Positions 5,828 through 12,875 of a DNA stretch of 12,875 bases are shown in pieces (the first letter of the stretch is position 1; each line of letters begins with the position of its first letter). Position numbers and translations under genes: made by a program. A model generated the notes under the pieces. It was given only the letters and a program-made list of their open reading frames with translations, did not search any database and was not told the DNA's origin. The DNA comes from Coxiellaceae bacterium. GTDB lineage: Bacteria; Pseudomonadota; Gammaproteobacteria; Coxiellales; Coxiellaceae. The stretch covers positions 1 through 12,875 of the forward strand of contig DMFG01000083.1 in assembly GCA_003450655.1 (NCBI GenBank), given 5' to 3'.

Positions 5828-7735
5828 TCAGCGTTCGTCTTCTTGATCCATGAAGCTGTGTAACTGTTCGGCGCGAGATGGATGACGAAGTTTGCGAAGT
5901 GCTTTAGCTTCAATTTGTCGAATCCGCTCGCGTGTCACGTCAAACTGCTTACCCACTTCTTCTAGTGTATGGTCGGTGTTCATATCAATACCAAAGCGCA
6001 TACGCAGTACTTTAGCTTCACGTGGGGTGAGAGAACCAAGAACATCTTGTGTGGCTTCTTTAAGGCCTGCAGCTGTAGCAAAATCCAGAGGGGCTTGTGC
6101 TGCGACATCTTCAACAAAATCTCCTAATGTGGAATCTTCGTCTTCACCGATTGGTGTTTCCATAGAGATAGGTTCTTTAGCGATCTTAAGCACTTTGCGA
6201 ATTTTATCTTCGGGCATTAGCATGATTTTGGCTAATTCTTCAGGTGTTGCTTCTTGACCGGTTTCTTGCAAAATTTGACGTTGGATGCGATTGAGCTTAT
6301 TGATAGTTTCAATCATGTGCACAGGAATACGGATGGTTCTGGCTTGGTCGGCAATAGAGCGAGTAATGGCTTGACGAATCCACCAAGTCGCATACGTGGA
6401 GAACTTATAACCTCGTCGGTATTCGAATTTATCAACGGCTTTCATCAAGCCGACGTTACCTTCTTGGATAAGGTCAAGAAATTGTAAGCCACGGTTAGTG
6501 TATTTCTTAGCAATAGAGATCACCAAGCGCAAGTTGGCTTCAATCATTTCTTTTTTAGCGCGTCGTGTTTTGGCTTCACCGATAGAAACGCGACGGTTGA
6601 TTTCTTTGATATCACTGATGGCTAAGTTAGCCCTTTCTTCAATGTCAGCAAGCTTGCGTTGAGCACGTTTAATTTCTTTTTCGTAAGCATACAGTACTTC
6701 AGCTTGTTGACCGTGTTCTTTAACCAGTTGGTCGAACCATTTAGGGTCTGTTTCACTGCGTACAAATGAATTGATAAATGATTTACGAGCTACTTTTGCT
6801 CGCGTCACGCAGTAGGTTTGGATAATTTTTTCTTGTCCGCGAATTTCTCGTAAATAAGATCGTAGCATGTGTGTTTGACGAGAAAATGGCTTGATGGCGA
6901 GTTTGAATAAGGTGTATTGCTCAGTGAGTTTTAATAGGTTTTTTTGTGTGGTTTTATGTTTTTTGTCATGTTTTGCGATAGCTCTGACGTATTGATCATG
7001 GTACTTACGTAGTAGGGCAATTTGTTCGGCAGTGTAAACCGGATCTGGTCCAGACTCTGCTTCTTCATCACTGTCATCAGATTGATCAGTATTACTGTCG
7101 CCAGTGTTTTCTTTTGTCTCAGGGTTTTTATTATCAGGCTGAGTGGGCTTTGAGTCGGATTTTGTTACTGGTGATTTTTCTTTCTCGATGTCTGGCGTGG
7201 CTTTTTTAAGGTGTGGTGCGGGTTGAGGCTCATCATCAAAAAAGCCAATAATGAGATCTGATAAGCGGCCTTCGTTTTCAACGAGTTCATCATACTGGTC
7301 AAGTAAGCTTTTAACCGTTTCAGGGTAATGCGCTAGAGCACTCATCATTTGTCGAATACCATCTTCGATGCGTTTGGCTATGATGATTTCACCTTCACGA
7401 GTAAGAAGTTCTACGGTTCCCATTTCACGCATGTACATGCGAACGGTATCCGTGGTGCGATGGATGGCCTCAATTTCCATGATGCTTTCTTTGATATCAT
7501 CTTCAGAGACATTGGCGCGTTCTTGAAGTTGTTTGAGGCGTAGATCATCTTCAGAGGGTTGTGTATCAAATACGTCAATGCCGCGTTCTTGTAGGCTGGA
7601 GATAATACGCTCGAGGTCATTGTTAGAGTCAACTAATTCACTAGGGAGGAAATTCAGCAAATCTTCGTGTAAAAGATAACCTTGTTCATTTGCTTTTTTG
7701 AGTAGTGCACCAATGCTTCGATTTTCTTCGGACAT
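5828..7735 (-). CDS. rpoD: RNA polymerase sigma factor RpoD (sigma70)
   Basis: A 635-residue primary sigma factor directing core RNA polymerase to housekeeping promoters. Visible regions: 1.1 (about 1-80), 1.2 (about 95-127, [11 protein letters not shown]), a non-conserved insert, and 2.1-2.4 (about 396-470) with the core-binding [20 protein letters not shown] and the -10-reading [10 protein letters not shown] at 448-457. Region 3 follows, then 4.2 with the helix-turn-helix [20 protein letters not shown] (591-610). It is slightly longer than E. coli RpoD (613), mainly through a low-complexity Asp/Glu/Ser/Pro linker at about 171-231. It is the last gene of the rpsU-yqeY-dnaG-rpoD operon, 75 bases after dnaG; a separate promoter in that gap is possible but no good -35/-10 pair was found. 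The C-terminal half is highly typical, so the assignment is firm. Confidence 0.97.
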   Translation of the reverse strand: MSEENRSIGALLKKANEQGYLLHEDLLNFLPSELVDSNNDLERIISSLQERGIDVFDTQPSEDDLRLKQLQERANVSEDDIKESIMEIEAIHRTTDTVRMYMREMGTVELLTREGEIIIAKRIEDGIRQMMSALAHYPETVKSLLDQYDELVENEGRLSDLIIGFFDDEPQPAPHLKKATPDIEKEKSPVTKSDSKPTQPDNKNPETKENTGDSNTDQSDDSDEEAESGPDPVYTAEQIALLRKYHDQYVRAIAKHDKKHKTTQKNLLKLTEQYTLFKLAIKPFSRQTHMLRSYLREIRGQEKIIQTYCVTRAKVARKSFINSFVRSETDPKWFDQLVKEHGQQAEVLYAYEKEIKRAQRKLADIEERANLAISDIKEINRRVSIGEAKTRRAKKEMIEANLRLVISIAKKYTNRGLQFLDLIQEGNVGLMKAVDKFEYRRGYKFSTYATWWIRQAITRSIADQARTIRIPVHMIETINKLNRIQRQILQETGQEATPEELAKIMLMPEDKIRKVLKIAKEPISMETPIGEDEDSTLGDFVEDVAAQAPLDFATAAGLKEATQDVLGSLTPREAKVLRMRFGIDMNTDHTLEEVGKQFDVTRERIRQIEAKALRKLRHPSRAEQLHSFMDQEDER

Positions 7736-7810
7736 TTTTTGATCAACCCTGTCGTGAATATAGTATGAAAGACAGCGTATTTTACAGATAAGTAGGTGAT
7801 CTGGCTAGTA

Positions 7811-9568
7811 TTATCCGAGTTTGTTTTTATTCATTTGCATCAATATGTGCTGTAGTTGCTTTTTTTCATCAAAACTTAAGCCTTTCGACTTAGATCGAAG
7901 GAGTAATTCATCCGCTTCACATTGGTACTGTTGTTGTTGCAGGTGTGTGATGGTTTCTTGTAGTGTGTTTTCATGACTGCTTTCACTGGGGTCTAGGGGG
8001 GTGCTAGCCAGTTGAGATACGTAGGGTTTTAGAGGTGTCGTTTCAAGTTGAGCAAATAATTGTCCGGTTGTTAGGTTAGGCTGTTGACGAAGGGTGGTTA
8101 GCAGTTGGTGTAATAGAGTGAGTTCGTCTGTGTCTGCTTGGGTGACGTTGAACTTAGGGTCAATGGCTGTGATGAGCGATGGGTGATGCAGTAGTAGTAA
8201 ATTAGCTTGTTCAATGGCTGGCGTGATTTGGATGCGCCCAGTCCGTTTTTTAATGGGCATGGGTGTTGGTGCTGGTGTCTTAGTGGTGTGTGTTGAAGAA
8301 GTTAGCTGTTCTAGTTGATCACGGTTTAAGTGGAGTTTTTCTGCAAGTGCATTAATCATGAGGTCATGATAAAAGCCTGCAGGGATTAGCTTAATGCATT
8401 CAAGTGCTTCATGAGCAAATTGAGATTGGTTGGCGATATGGTCAAGTGGGTGGCGTTGTTCTAGTTCATGAAATAGTTTCTCGGGAAGTCGTGGTGCTTG
8501 TTCTAAAGCTTTTTTAAAAGCTTCTCGACCTTCTTTGCGTAAATAGCTATCTGGGTCTTGTTGGTCAGGTAGTGAGAGGAACTTCACATCAACGCCTTGG
8601 GTGAGCGCTGGTAGTGTGGCAAGTAAGGCTTTCCATGAGGCTTGTTGTCCCGCCCGATCACCATCGAAGCAAAATACCACGCGTTTGGTGTAGCGAAGAA
8701 TTTTTTTGATGTGAGTGGCATTGACGGCAGTTCCTAGGGTGGCAACAGCCATCGGAAATTGGTATTGAAAAAGAGCGATGACATCCATATAGCCCTCGAC
8801 GACAATAACATAAGGCAATTTGGGATTAGCTTGTCGAGCTTCATAGAGTCCATACAATTCATGGTTTTTATGAAAGACAGGGGTTTCTGGTGAGTTTAAA
8901 TATTTGGGTTTAGCATCACCTAGGGATCGCCCGCCGAAGCCAACGACTTTACCTTGAATGTTTTGAATCGGAAACATAATTCGATCACGGAATCGATCAT
9001 AGCGTTTTTTATTCTCAACCATTAGGCCGCAAGTGAGTAGTTGTGTCTCAGTGGTTGATGAGGTGTTGAGTGGTTTTAAAGCGTGCCAGTCATTCGGAGC
9101 ATATCCGATAGAGAAATGTTTCTGAGCGTGTGTGTCAATGCCCCGAGATTGCAAATAGTGGCTGGCATTAGGGTGTTGTGGAAGTGCTTGTTGATAAAGA
9201 GAGCTGGCTTGTGCCAGTAACGTGTATAGTGGCTCATACTGAGTCGTTTGTGGGTGGGTGTTGCCATCCTCATAAATAATTTCGAGACCTGCTTGAGAGG
9301 CAAGGTCTTGGACCGCTTCAGGAAAACTTTGGTGATTAATAGCCATAAGAAATCCAATGGCATTACCGTGTGCGCCGCAGCCAAAGCAGTGGTAGAACTG
9401 TTTTTCGGTGCTGACTGTAAAAGAAGGGGTTTTTTCCTGATGAAAAGGACAGCATCCAGAATGGTCTTTACCTTTAAGTTTAATAGAGGTGTGTGCACTG
9501 ACAACGTCTGCGATATTGATGCGTTCCAGTAATTGTTGGATGAAGGTTTGTGCAATACGCCCGCTCAT
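7811..9568 (-). CDS. dnaG: DNA primase
   Basis: A 585-residue primase that makes RNA primers for Okazaki fragments and works with the replicative helicase DnaB. Domains: an N-terminal CHC2 zinc ribbon with Cys40, His43, Cys61 and Cys64, the same positions as in E. coli; the catalytic core with FRDRIMFPI at 193-201; and a TOPRIM fold with VVEGYMD (Glu258) and CFDGDRAGQ (Asp302, Asp304) that binds the metal ions. The region beyond about 430 is variable and should be the DnaB-binding domain. Length is near that of the family (E. coli 581). Start at 9568 gives the conserved beginning, though the ribosome-binding site is only a GGGG about six bases upstream. It follows yqeY by 51 bases and precedes rpoD by 75, all on the minus strand. 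Confidence 0.97.
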   Translation of the reverse strand: MSGRIAQTFIQQLLERINIADVVSAHTSIKLKGKDHSGCCPFHQEKTPSFTVSTEKQFYHCFGCGAHGNAIGFLMAINHQSFPEAVQDLASQAGLEIIYEDGNTHPQTTQYEPLYTLLAQASSLYQQALPQHPNASHYLQSRGIDTHAQKHFSIGYAPNDWHALKPLNTSSTTETQLLTCGLMVENKKRYDRFRDRIMFPIQNIQGKVVGFGGRSLGDAKPKYLNSPETPVFHKNHELYGLYEARQANPKLPYVIVVEGYMDVIALFQYQFPMAVATLGTAVNATHIKKILRYTKRVVFCFDGDRAGQQASWKALLATLPALTQGVDVKFLSLPDQQDPDSYLRKEGREAFKKALEQAPRLPEKLFHELEQRHPLDHIANQSQFAHEALECIKLIPAGFYHDLMINALAEKLHLNRDQLEQLTSSTHTTKTPAPTPMPIKKRTGRIQITPAIEQANLLLLHHPSLITAIDPKFNVTQADTDELTLLHQLLTTLRQQPNLTTGQLFAQLETTPLKPYVSQLASTPLDPSESSHENTLQETITHLQQQQYQCEADELLLRSKSKGLSFDEKKQLQHILMQMNKNKLG

Positions 9569-9619
9569 GAATGCCCCGTAATCCGCTAGCTAAAAAATGA
9601 GACTATAGTATGCAGTGTT

Positions 9620-10075
9620 TTATGTGCTGAGCCTAGTCCGGACATGCTTGCTGACAATGCTCATGTCAGCCTGGCCCTGAAGTTGTGACTTAAGTAATCC
9701 CATGACAGCACCCATGTCTTTGATTGATTGAGCGCCTGACTCAGTGATCGCTTGATCGATGGCGGTTAAAATAGCCGCTTCATCAAGTTGCTCTGGTAGG
9801 TAAGCAGTTAGGATTCTGATTTCAAGTTGTTCTTTTTCAGCAAGCTCTGGTCGTTGTGCTGCAAGGTATTGCTCAGTTGATTCTTTACGTTGTTTCACCA
9901 TTTTGTTGATGATAGCTAATGCATCTTGATCAGTTGCGACAGATTGTGTGTCAATGTCACGCTGTTTGATGGCGGCTTTGAGCATGCGAAGCGTTGTCAG
10001 CCTTTCGGAATCTTTAGACCGCATGGCTGACTTAATGTCTTCATTGATGGTTTCAATCAAAGAGGGATTGCTCAT
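9620..10075 (-). CDS. yqeY: GatB/YqeY domain protein
   Basis: A 151-residue, helical, soluble protein of the YqeY family, which shares its fold with the tail domain of the amidotransferase subunit GatB. Matching features are an N-terminal DIKSAMRSKDSERLTTLRML block, the central KQRKESTEQY helix, the LEIRILTAYLPEQL hinge and the DMGAVMGLLKSQLQG segment near the C-terminus. The biochemical role is not established; a link to tRNA-dependent amidation has been suggested from the shared domain. The gene begins nine bases after the rpsU stop and has no recognisable ribosome-binding site, which points to translational coupling with rpsU. Its place between rpsU and dnaG is common in gammaproteobacteria outside the enterics. 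Confidence 0.92.
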   Translation of the reverse strand: MSNPSLIETINEDIKSAMRSKDSERLTTLRMLKAAIKQRDIDTQSVATDQDALAIINKMVKQRKESTEQYLAAQRPELAEKEQLEIRILTAYLPEQLDEAAILTAIDQAITESGAQSIKDMGAVMGLLKSQLQGQADMSIVSKHVRTRLST

Positions 10076-10084
10076 GATAGTGGC

Positions 10085-10309
10085 TTAGTAGCGCACGCGT
10101 TCACGTTCGCGAGTTTCTTGCTCTTTTTGTAGCTTTTTAGCATGGCGTTTAACGGCAGCTGCTTTTTGGCGTTTGCGCTTAGAGGTGGGTTTTTCATAGA
10201 ATTCCATCTCGCGCAATTTGCTTGGGATACCGGCTTTTTCGCACATGCGCTTGAATCGGCGCACAGCAACGTCAAATGAACCTTGTTCTTGAATTTCAAC
10301 TTGTGGCAT
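10085..10309 (-). CDS. rpsU: 30S ribosomal protein S21
   Basis: A 74-residue, strongly basic protein of the small ribosomal subunit, located near the 3' end of 16S rRNA, where it helps initiation. The sequence is typical: [20 protein letters not shown], then [16 protein letters not shown] and a C-terminal Lys/Arg-rich tail. Length is close to the family standard (71 in E. coli). The ATG at 10309 has an AAGG about 12 bases upstream, a rather long spacing. It is the first gene of the macromolecular-synthesis operon; the gap upstream holds two promoter candidates. A basic ORF in another frame over the same bases is a shadow. Confidence 0.97.
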   Translation of the reverse strand: MPQVEIQEQGSFDVAVRRFKRMCEKAGIPSKLREMEFYEKPTSKRKRQKAAAVKRHAKKLQKEQETRERERVRY

Positions 10310-10357
10310 GGGTATGTTTTACCTTATATAACGTGTTACACATAAAATGAGGGAGCC

Positions 10358-10386
10358 ATAATAATCACTTTAGTTGAAAAATGCAA
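10358..10386 (-). promoter_or_regulatory. Candidate proximal promoter of the rpsU operon
   Basis: On the minus strand TTGCAT (10386-10381) is followed after exactly 17 bases by TATTAT (10363-10358). Transcription would start about 40 bases ahead of rpsU. It is weaker than the upstream candidate. Confidence 0.45.
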
Positions 10387-10394
10387 AGCCTCTT

Positions 10395-10423
10395 TTTATA
10401 GGGATATTCATTGGCAGTGTAAA
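10395..10423 (-). promoter_or_regulatory. Candidate distal promoter of the rpsU operon
   Basis: On the minus strand TTTACA (10423-10418) and TATAAA (10400-10395) are separated by exactly 17 bases; each differs from the sigma70 consensus at one position. Initiation would leave a leader of roughly 80 bases before rpsU. This is the best promoter match in the window. Confidence 0.65.
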
Positions 10424-10490
10424 AATAGATGGTCTTGTATTAAATATGAATATTTTCAATAAGTTAGGTATTTTTTAGTGCGTGGGGTCT

Positions 10491-11045
10491 CTATCGGATG
10501 AAGTGGCACTCTAACCATCGAAGGCTGGTGAAAAAGATCTCTATAAAAGGGCTGCGTTGATAATTCGTGAAAGGTTGGGTGATATGGATACCTTTACATC
10601 CGGCTTGGCAGGCTGCCAGCATACCAGTGAGTAGTCGATCGTCCACTAATGCGATGTGGTGAGGGGGTATACCTGTCATACGAGTAATGGATTGCAAGCC
10701 TTCTGGTGCCGGTTTTTTTTGAGTTGGGTCTAAAATATGCATGGACGGAAAATTTTTCTTGAGGTAGTCCATTCGATCGGGGCGGTTATTATTGGAGTGG
10801 AGATACAGGTGATCTTCTCCAAAAACCTGGCCGCAAGTGGTTAGCCATGCCTTGACAGTATCAGGTATCTCTATTGCGTTGTGATAGTTTAAGACACCAT
10901 CAAAGTCTAGGGCGAGCACTTGAATACCTTCAGCTTTAAGTGCAGCAGGATCGATGGAGAGTACAGACGTGGCAGAGTGAGAGGGGTTATGTGTGATGTC
11001 TTTTAATTGAGATTGATGTTTTTTAATGCATTGTAGGATAGTCAT
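10491..11045 (-). CDS. HAD-superfamily phosphatase, YqeG-like (subfamily IIIA)
   Basis: A 184-residue protein with all four HAD motifs: I, LALDFDGVL with the nucleophile Asp47 and Asp49; II, LHSNN with Ser84; III, Lys111 in KKPAPEGL; and IV, LVDDRLLTG with Asp135 and Asp136. The KPAPEG block, followed by MTGIPPHHIALVDD and an AGCKGI strand, resembles the YqeG group of HAD IIIA phosphatases. The physiological substrate is unknown. Residues 1-40 before motif I are polar and poorly conserved-looking. There is no good ribosome-binding site before the ATG at 11045. The antiporter gene ends 79 bases upstream on the same strand, so the two may share a transcript. The rpsU promoter region lies immediately downstream. 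Confidence 0.8.
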   Translation of the reverse strand: MTILQCIKKHQSQLKDITHNPSHSATSVLSIDPAALKAEGIQVLALDFDGVLNYHNAIEIPDTVKAWLTTCGQVFGEDHLYLHSNNNRPDRMDYLKKNFPSMHILDPTQKKPAPEGLQSITRMTGIPPHHIALVDDRLLTGMLAACQAGCKGIHITQPFTNYQRSPFIEIFFTSLRWLECHFIR

Positions 11046-11124
11046 GATGAGGTATGGCTTTTGGTTTAATGTGTGGGGTGTGTGAACCTACCATGCTTTG
11101 ATAGCGACAACAAATCGTTATAGC

Positions 11125-12369
11125 TTACTGGGAGGATTGCATGGATTTACGAGCTAGTGATTGAATAGTTGAACCTTGAATAATTAAGGCAAACATTACC
11201 ACGGCATAAGTGAGCGTCACAATAATGCTGCGGTAATCGCTAGTGGGGAGTGATAAAGCCAGTGCAACGGCTAGCCCGCCTCGAAGTCCGCCCCAGGTGA
11301 GTATAGAGACTGTATAGGGATTATGTGTTCTAAATTGACCTAGTATTTTCATGGGTATGCCGGTTGTGATCCAGCGAATAATTAGCGTGGTAGGGATAAT
11401 TAAGATGGCTATGATGATTTCAGCCTTACTGGCATGTAAGCTCAGTAACTCAAACCCAATCAGTAAAAAGAGAATCGCATTGAGCAGCTCATCGATGACT
11501 TCCCAGAATTTTTTTAAGTCGTGGAAGTGAAGTTCAGGGATTTTATGATGAAGATGGCAGCTGACATAGATGCCTGCTGTGACCATGGCTAATGGACCTG
11601 AGATATGCAGTTGTTGAGCGAGACTGTAGCCGCCGCACACAAATCCAATGCTGAGTAAAATAATGGCATTAGCTTCTTTTAAGGGTTTGGCTAAGGTGGT
11701 TGTTAGCCATCCAAGTGTGATGCCGAAGATAATGCCGCCGAGAGCTTCTTGACAAAATAGCAGGATCACACTGGTGGGTGTAAAGGAAGCTGTTGATGAT
11801 GTGCTGAGTTCTAACAGTGTGATGAATAAAACGATACCAACGCCATCATTAAACAACGACTCTCCGGCCACGCATGTGGAGAGTTTTTTAGAAACACCTA
11901 GTCGCTTAAAAGTTGCTAGTACGGCAATGGGGTCGGTAGGAGAGATGAGTGATCCAAATAATAGGCAATAGATATAGGGTATGGGTAACCCTAATGCACT
12001 TGATAGGTAATAAAGGGCGGTGCCCACTAGGCAAGCAGAGCTAACGGTGCTGATGGATGCTAGGATTGTAATTTCCCATTTTTGAGACTTTAGGCTGTTG
12101 AAATCAATCGTTAAAGCACCAGCAAATAGCAAAAAGCTGAGCATGCCATCTAATAGGAGTTGCTCAAAGTGTGTTTGAAGGATTAAGTTTTCTGCATGAA
12201 AGTACAGATCGGAGATACCTAGGTGTTGTAAAATAATCAGTGCGGTTGCTACGATCAGTGAGCCGCTCATGATAGCGATCGTTGCTTGCTGTTTGAAAAC
12301 ACGCTCGTTGATATAGCCCATTAAAATGGCTAGTGCGACAATTAATGAAAAGAGCGTGTAATTATTCAT
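11125..12369 (-). CDS. Monovalent cation/proton antiporter, CPA1 (NhaP-like)
   Basis: A 414-residue, very hydrophobic protein with about 12 or 13 predicted transmembrane segments. CPA1 antiporters exchange Na+ or K+ for H+ across the inner membrane and help control internal pH and salt. Diagnostic parts are SPTDPIAV at 143-150 and GESLFNDGVGIV at 169-180, holding the ion-binding Asn174-Asp175 pair typical of electroneutral members, and the late WGGLRGGLAVALAL block with its conserved arginine. There is no long cytoplasmic C-terminal domain such as TrkA_N or a cyclic-nucleotide domain, so it is the short form. The ion preference cannot be read from sequence. It is transcribed away from panB, with a TATAAT-type -10 on the minus strand upstream, and may be co-transcribed with the HAD phosphatase. 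Confidence 0.88.
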   Translation of the reverse strand: MNNYTLFSLIVALAILMGYINERVFKQQATIAIMSGSLIVATALIILQHLGISDLYFHAENLILQTHFEQLLLDGMLSFLLFAGALTIDFNSLKSQKWEITILASISTVSSACLVGTALYYLSSALGLPIPYIYCLLFGSLISPTDPIAVLATFKRLGVSKKLSTCVAGESLFNDGVGIVLFITLLELSTSSTASFTPTSVILLFCQEALGGIIFGITLGWLTTTLAKPLKEANAIILLSIGFVCGGYSLAQQLHISGPLAMVTAGIYVSCHLHHKIPELHFHDLKKFWEVIDELLNAILFLLIGFELLSLHASKAEIIIAILIIPTTLIIRWITTGIPMKILGQFRTHNPYTVSILTWGGLRGGLAVALALSLPTSDYRSIIVTLTYAVVMFALIIQGSTIQSLARKSMQSSQ

Positions 12370-12427
12370 CGCTACTTAATACCTGAAAAAAAATCTCATG
12401 TCTATAGGCTTGTAATGAGTTTGTGCA

Positions 12428-12456
12428 TTGTTATTTTTTATGGGAGTGATTATAGT
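12428..12456 (+). promoter_or_regulatory. Candidate panB promoter
   Basis: TTGTTA (12428-12433) and TATAGT (12451-12456) on the plus strand have the ideal 17-base spacing. Transcription would start near 12463, giving a leader of about 155 bases before panB that would include the small ORF at 12493. Confidence 0.5.
12449..12454 (-). promoter_or_regulatory. Candidate -10 of the antiporter gene
   Basis: The minus strand reads TATAAT here, 80 bases ahead of the antiporter ATG. The -35 position (CGGTCA) matches only half the consensus. The element overlaps the plus-strand panB promoter candidate, so the two could compete. Confidence 0.4.
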
Positions 12457-12492
12457 TCGTCTAAATGGCATTGACCGAAAGGCAGTGACCCG

Positions 12493-12621
12493 ATGAATAG
12501 GTGTGATTTAAAAGACAATCAATCCTCACATAAAAGTGATTGGCTTTTCTGTGTCTTCATCGTTTGGCTGCTTAAGGTTTGTGCATGTGATTTTACCGCA
12601 AGCAGTGGGTGGTGTTTATGA
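12493..12621 (+). CDS. Possible 42-residue leader peptide ahead of panB
   Basis: An ATG at 12493 opens a frame of 42 codons ending at TGA 12619-12621, which overlaps the panB ATG (12618-12620) in an ATGA arrangement. The peptide has a hydrophobic middle, [19 protein letters not shown], with four of its cysteines. Its own ribosome-binding site is weak (AAGG about 12 bases upstream). The ATGA overlap is the standard layout for translational coupling, and panB itself has no strong site. It could equally be a chance ORF; confidence is low. Confidence 0.3.
   Translation: MNRCDLKDNQSSHKSDWLFCVFIVWLLKVCACDFTASSGWCL
12510..12548. repeat. 12-bp hairpin with one mismatch in the panB leader
   Basis: AAAAGACAATCA (12510-12521) pairs with TGATTGGCTTTT (12537-12548) except for one A-G opposition, with a 15-base loop. 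It lies inside the small ORF at 12493-12621. The right arm ends in four T residues, so it could work as an attenuator for panB or as a barrier between the divergent units. Confidence 0.5.
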
Positions 12622-12875
12622 CAATTAATGATTTTTATGCACGATACCATGCCAATCAAAAAATTAGCATGGTGACTTGTTATGATTACACCATGGCAAC
12701 ATTGATCAATGAAACGCCAATAGATGCTGTGTTAGTGGGCGACAGTGCTGGTATGGTGATGCATGGTTATGATACCACTTTGCCAGTGACGGTTGATCAA
12801 ATGGCTTGGCATACGGCTGCTGTAGCCAAAGGATTATCCCAGCAATTTGTGGTCGCTGATCTACCCTTCTTATCC
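12618..12875 (+). CDS. panB: 3-methyl-2-oxobutanoate hydroxymethyltransferase, N-terminal part
   Basis: The first 86 codons of PanB; the gene runs off the end of the window in frame. PanB adds a hydroxymethyl group from methylene-tetrahydrofolate to 2-oxoisovalerate, making ketopantoate, the first committed step to pantothenate and coenzyme A, in the cytoplasm. Recognisable pieces are [10 protein letters not shown] at 18-27, [20 protein letters not shown] at 39-58 with Ser43 and the metal ligand Asp42 (Asp45 in E. coli), HTAAVAKG at 65-72 and VADLPF with Asp81 (Asp84 in E. coli). The start at 12618 gives the expected short N-terminus; the ribosome-binding site is only a weak GTGG. No panC is visible because the window ends. 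Confidence 0.93.
   Translation, partial: MTINDFYARYHANQKISMVTCYDYTMATLINETPIDAVLVGDSAGMVMHGYDTTLPVTVDQMAWHTAAVAKGLSQQFVVADLPFLS

Noticed and set aside
7736..7810. Separate rpoD promoter in the dnaG-rpoD gap
   Set aside because: A TACTAT string is present on the minus strand, but no -35 lies at a suitable distance.
9076..9555. 159-codon ORF on the minus strand within dnaG
   Set aside because: It lies in another frame over the zinc ribbon and core of DnaG, whose family match is unambiguous.
10072..10299. 75-codon ORF overlapping rpsU
   Set aside because: It is a shifted reading of the S21 gene; the S21 frame matches the family along its whole length.
11046..11124. Terminator between the antiporter and the HAD phosphatase
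   Set aside because: Only a weak, mismatched stem without a T-run could be drawn, so read-through is as likely.
1..12875. CRISPR array, insertion sequence or transposase
   Set aside because: No evenly spaced direct repeats and no transposase-like ORF were found on either strand.

Overview
The window reads as a gammaproteobacterial chromosome segment, joined at its left end to a short stretch of very different composition. The main part (about 434 to 12875) carries a macromolecular-synthesis operon in the order rpsU-yqeY-dnaG-rpoD, a SixA-type phosphatase, a YgfX-like membrane protein and panB. Together with a long, effector-like, proline-rich protein, this suggests a host-associated gammaproteobacterium, perhaps of the Legionella/Coxiella group. 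That placement is inference; nothing in the window fixes the genus.

Layout. (1) 1-433: the last 99 codons of an AT-rich recJ (92 G+C in 300 bases by hand count; every Arg codon AGA or AGG) and a tRNA-Glu(UUC) with one mismatched acceptor pair. From about 434 onward the style changes, so the tRNA looks like the seam of a recombination or an assembly join. (2) 434-1465, plus strand: sixA and a ygfX-like gene. (3) 1466-4246, minus strand: a 926-residue unrecognised protein with a long helical N-terminal part, a disordered tail containing short repeats, eight consecutive prolines and three WH2-like segments, and an acidic C-terminus; it is a candidate secreted effector. (4) 4247-4613: an AT-rich intergenic stretch with two inverted repeats and a promoter-like element. 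(5) 4614-5702, plus strand: an exported, cysteine-free protein of unknown function with codon use unlike its neighbours. (6) 5828-10309, minus strand: the rpsU-yqeY-dnaG-rpoD operon with two well-spaced sigma70-like promoters in front of rpsU. (7) 10491-12369, minus strand: a YqeG-like HAD phosphatase and a CPA1 cation/proton antiporter. (8) 12370-12875: a divergent promoter region, a possible 42-codon leader ORF that overlaps the panB start by four bases, and the first 86 codons of panB.

How the genes fit together. S21, primase and the housekeeping sigma factor couple translation, replication priming and transcription, and their grouping is ordinary. The accessory content is the pair between ygfX and rpoD: the possible effector and the exported protein. 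It is the part most likely to be undescribed. The strongest lead is the polyproline plus WH2-like architecture, which would fit an actin-binding or actin-nucleating effector; this rests on visual motif matching only. No CRISPR array, insertion sequence, integrase or complete mobile element was seen.
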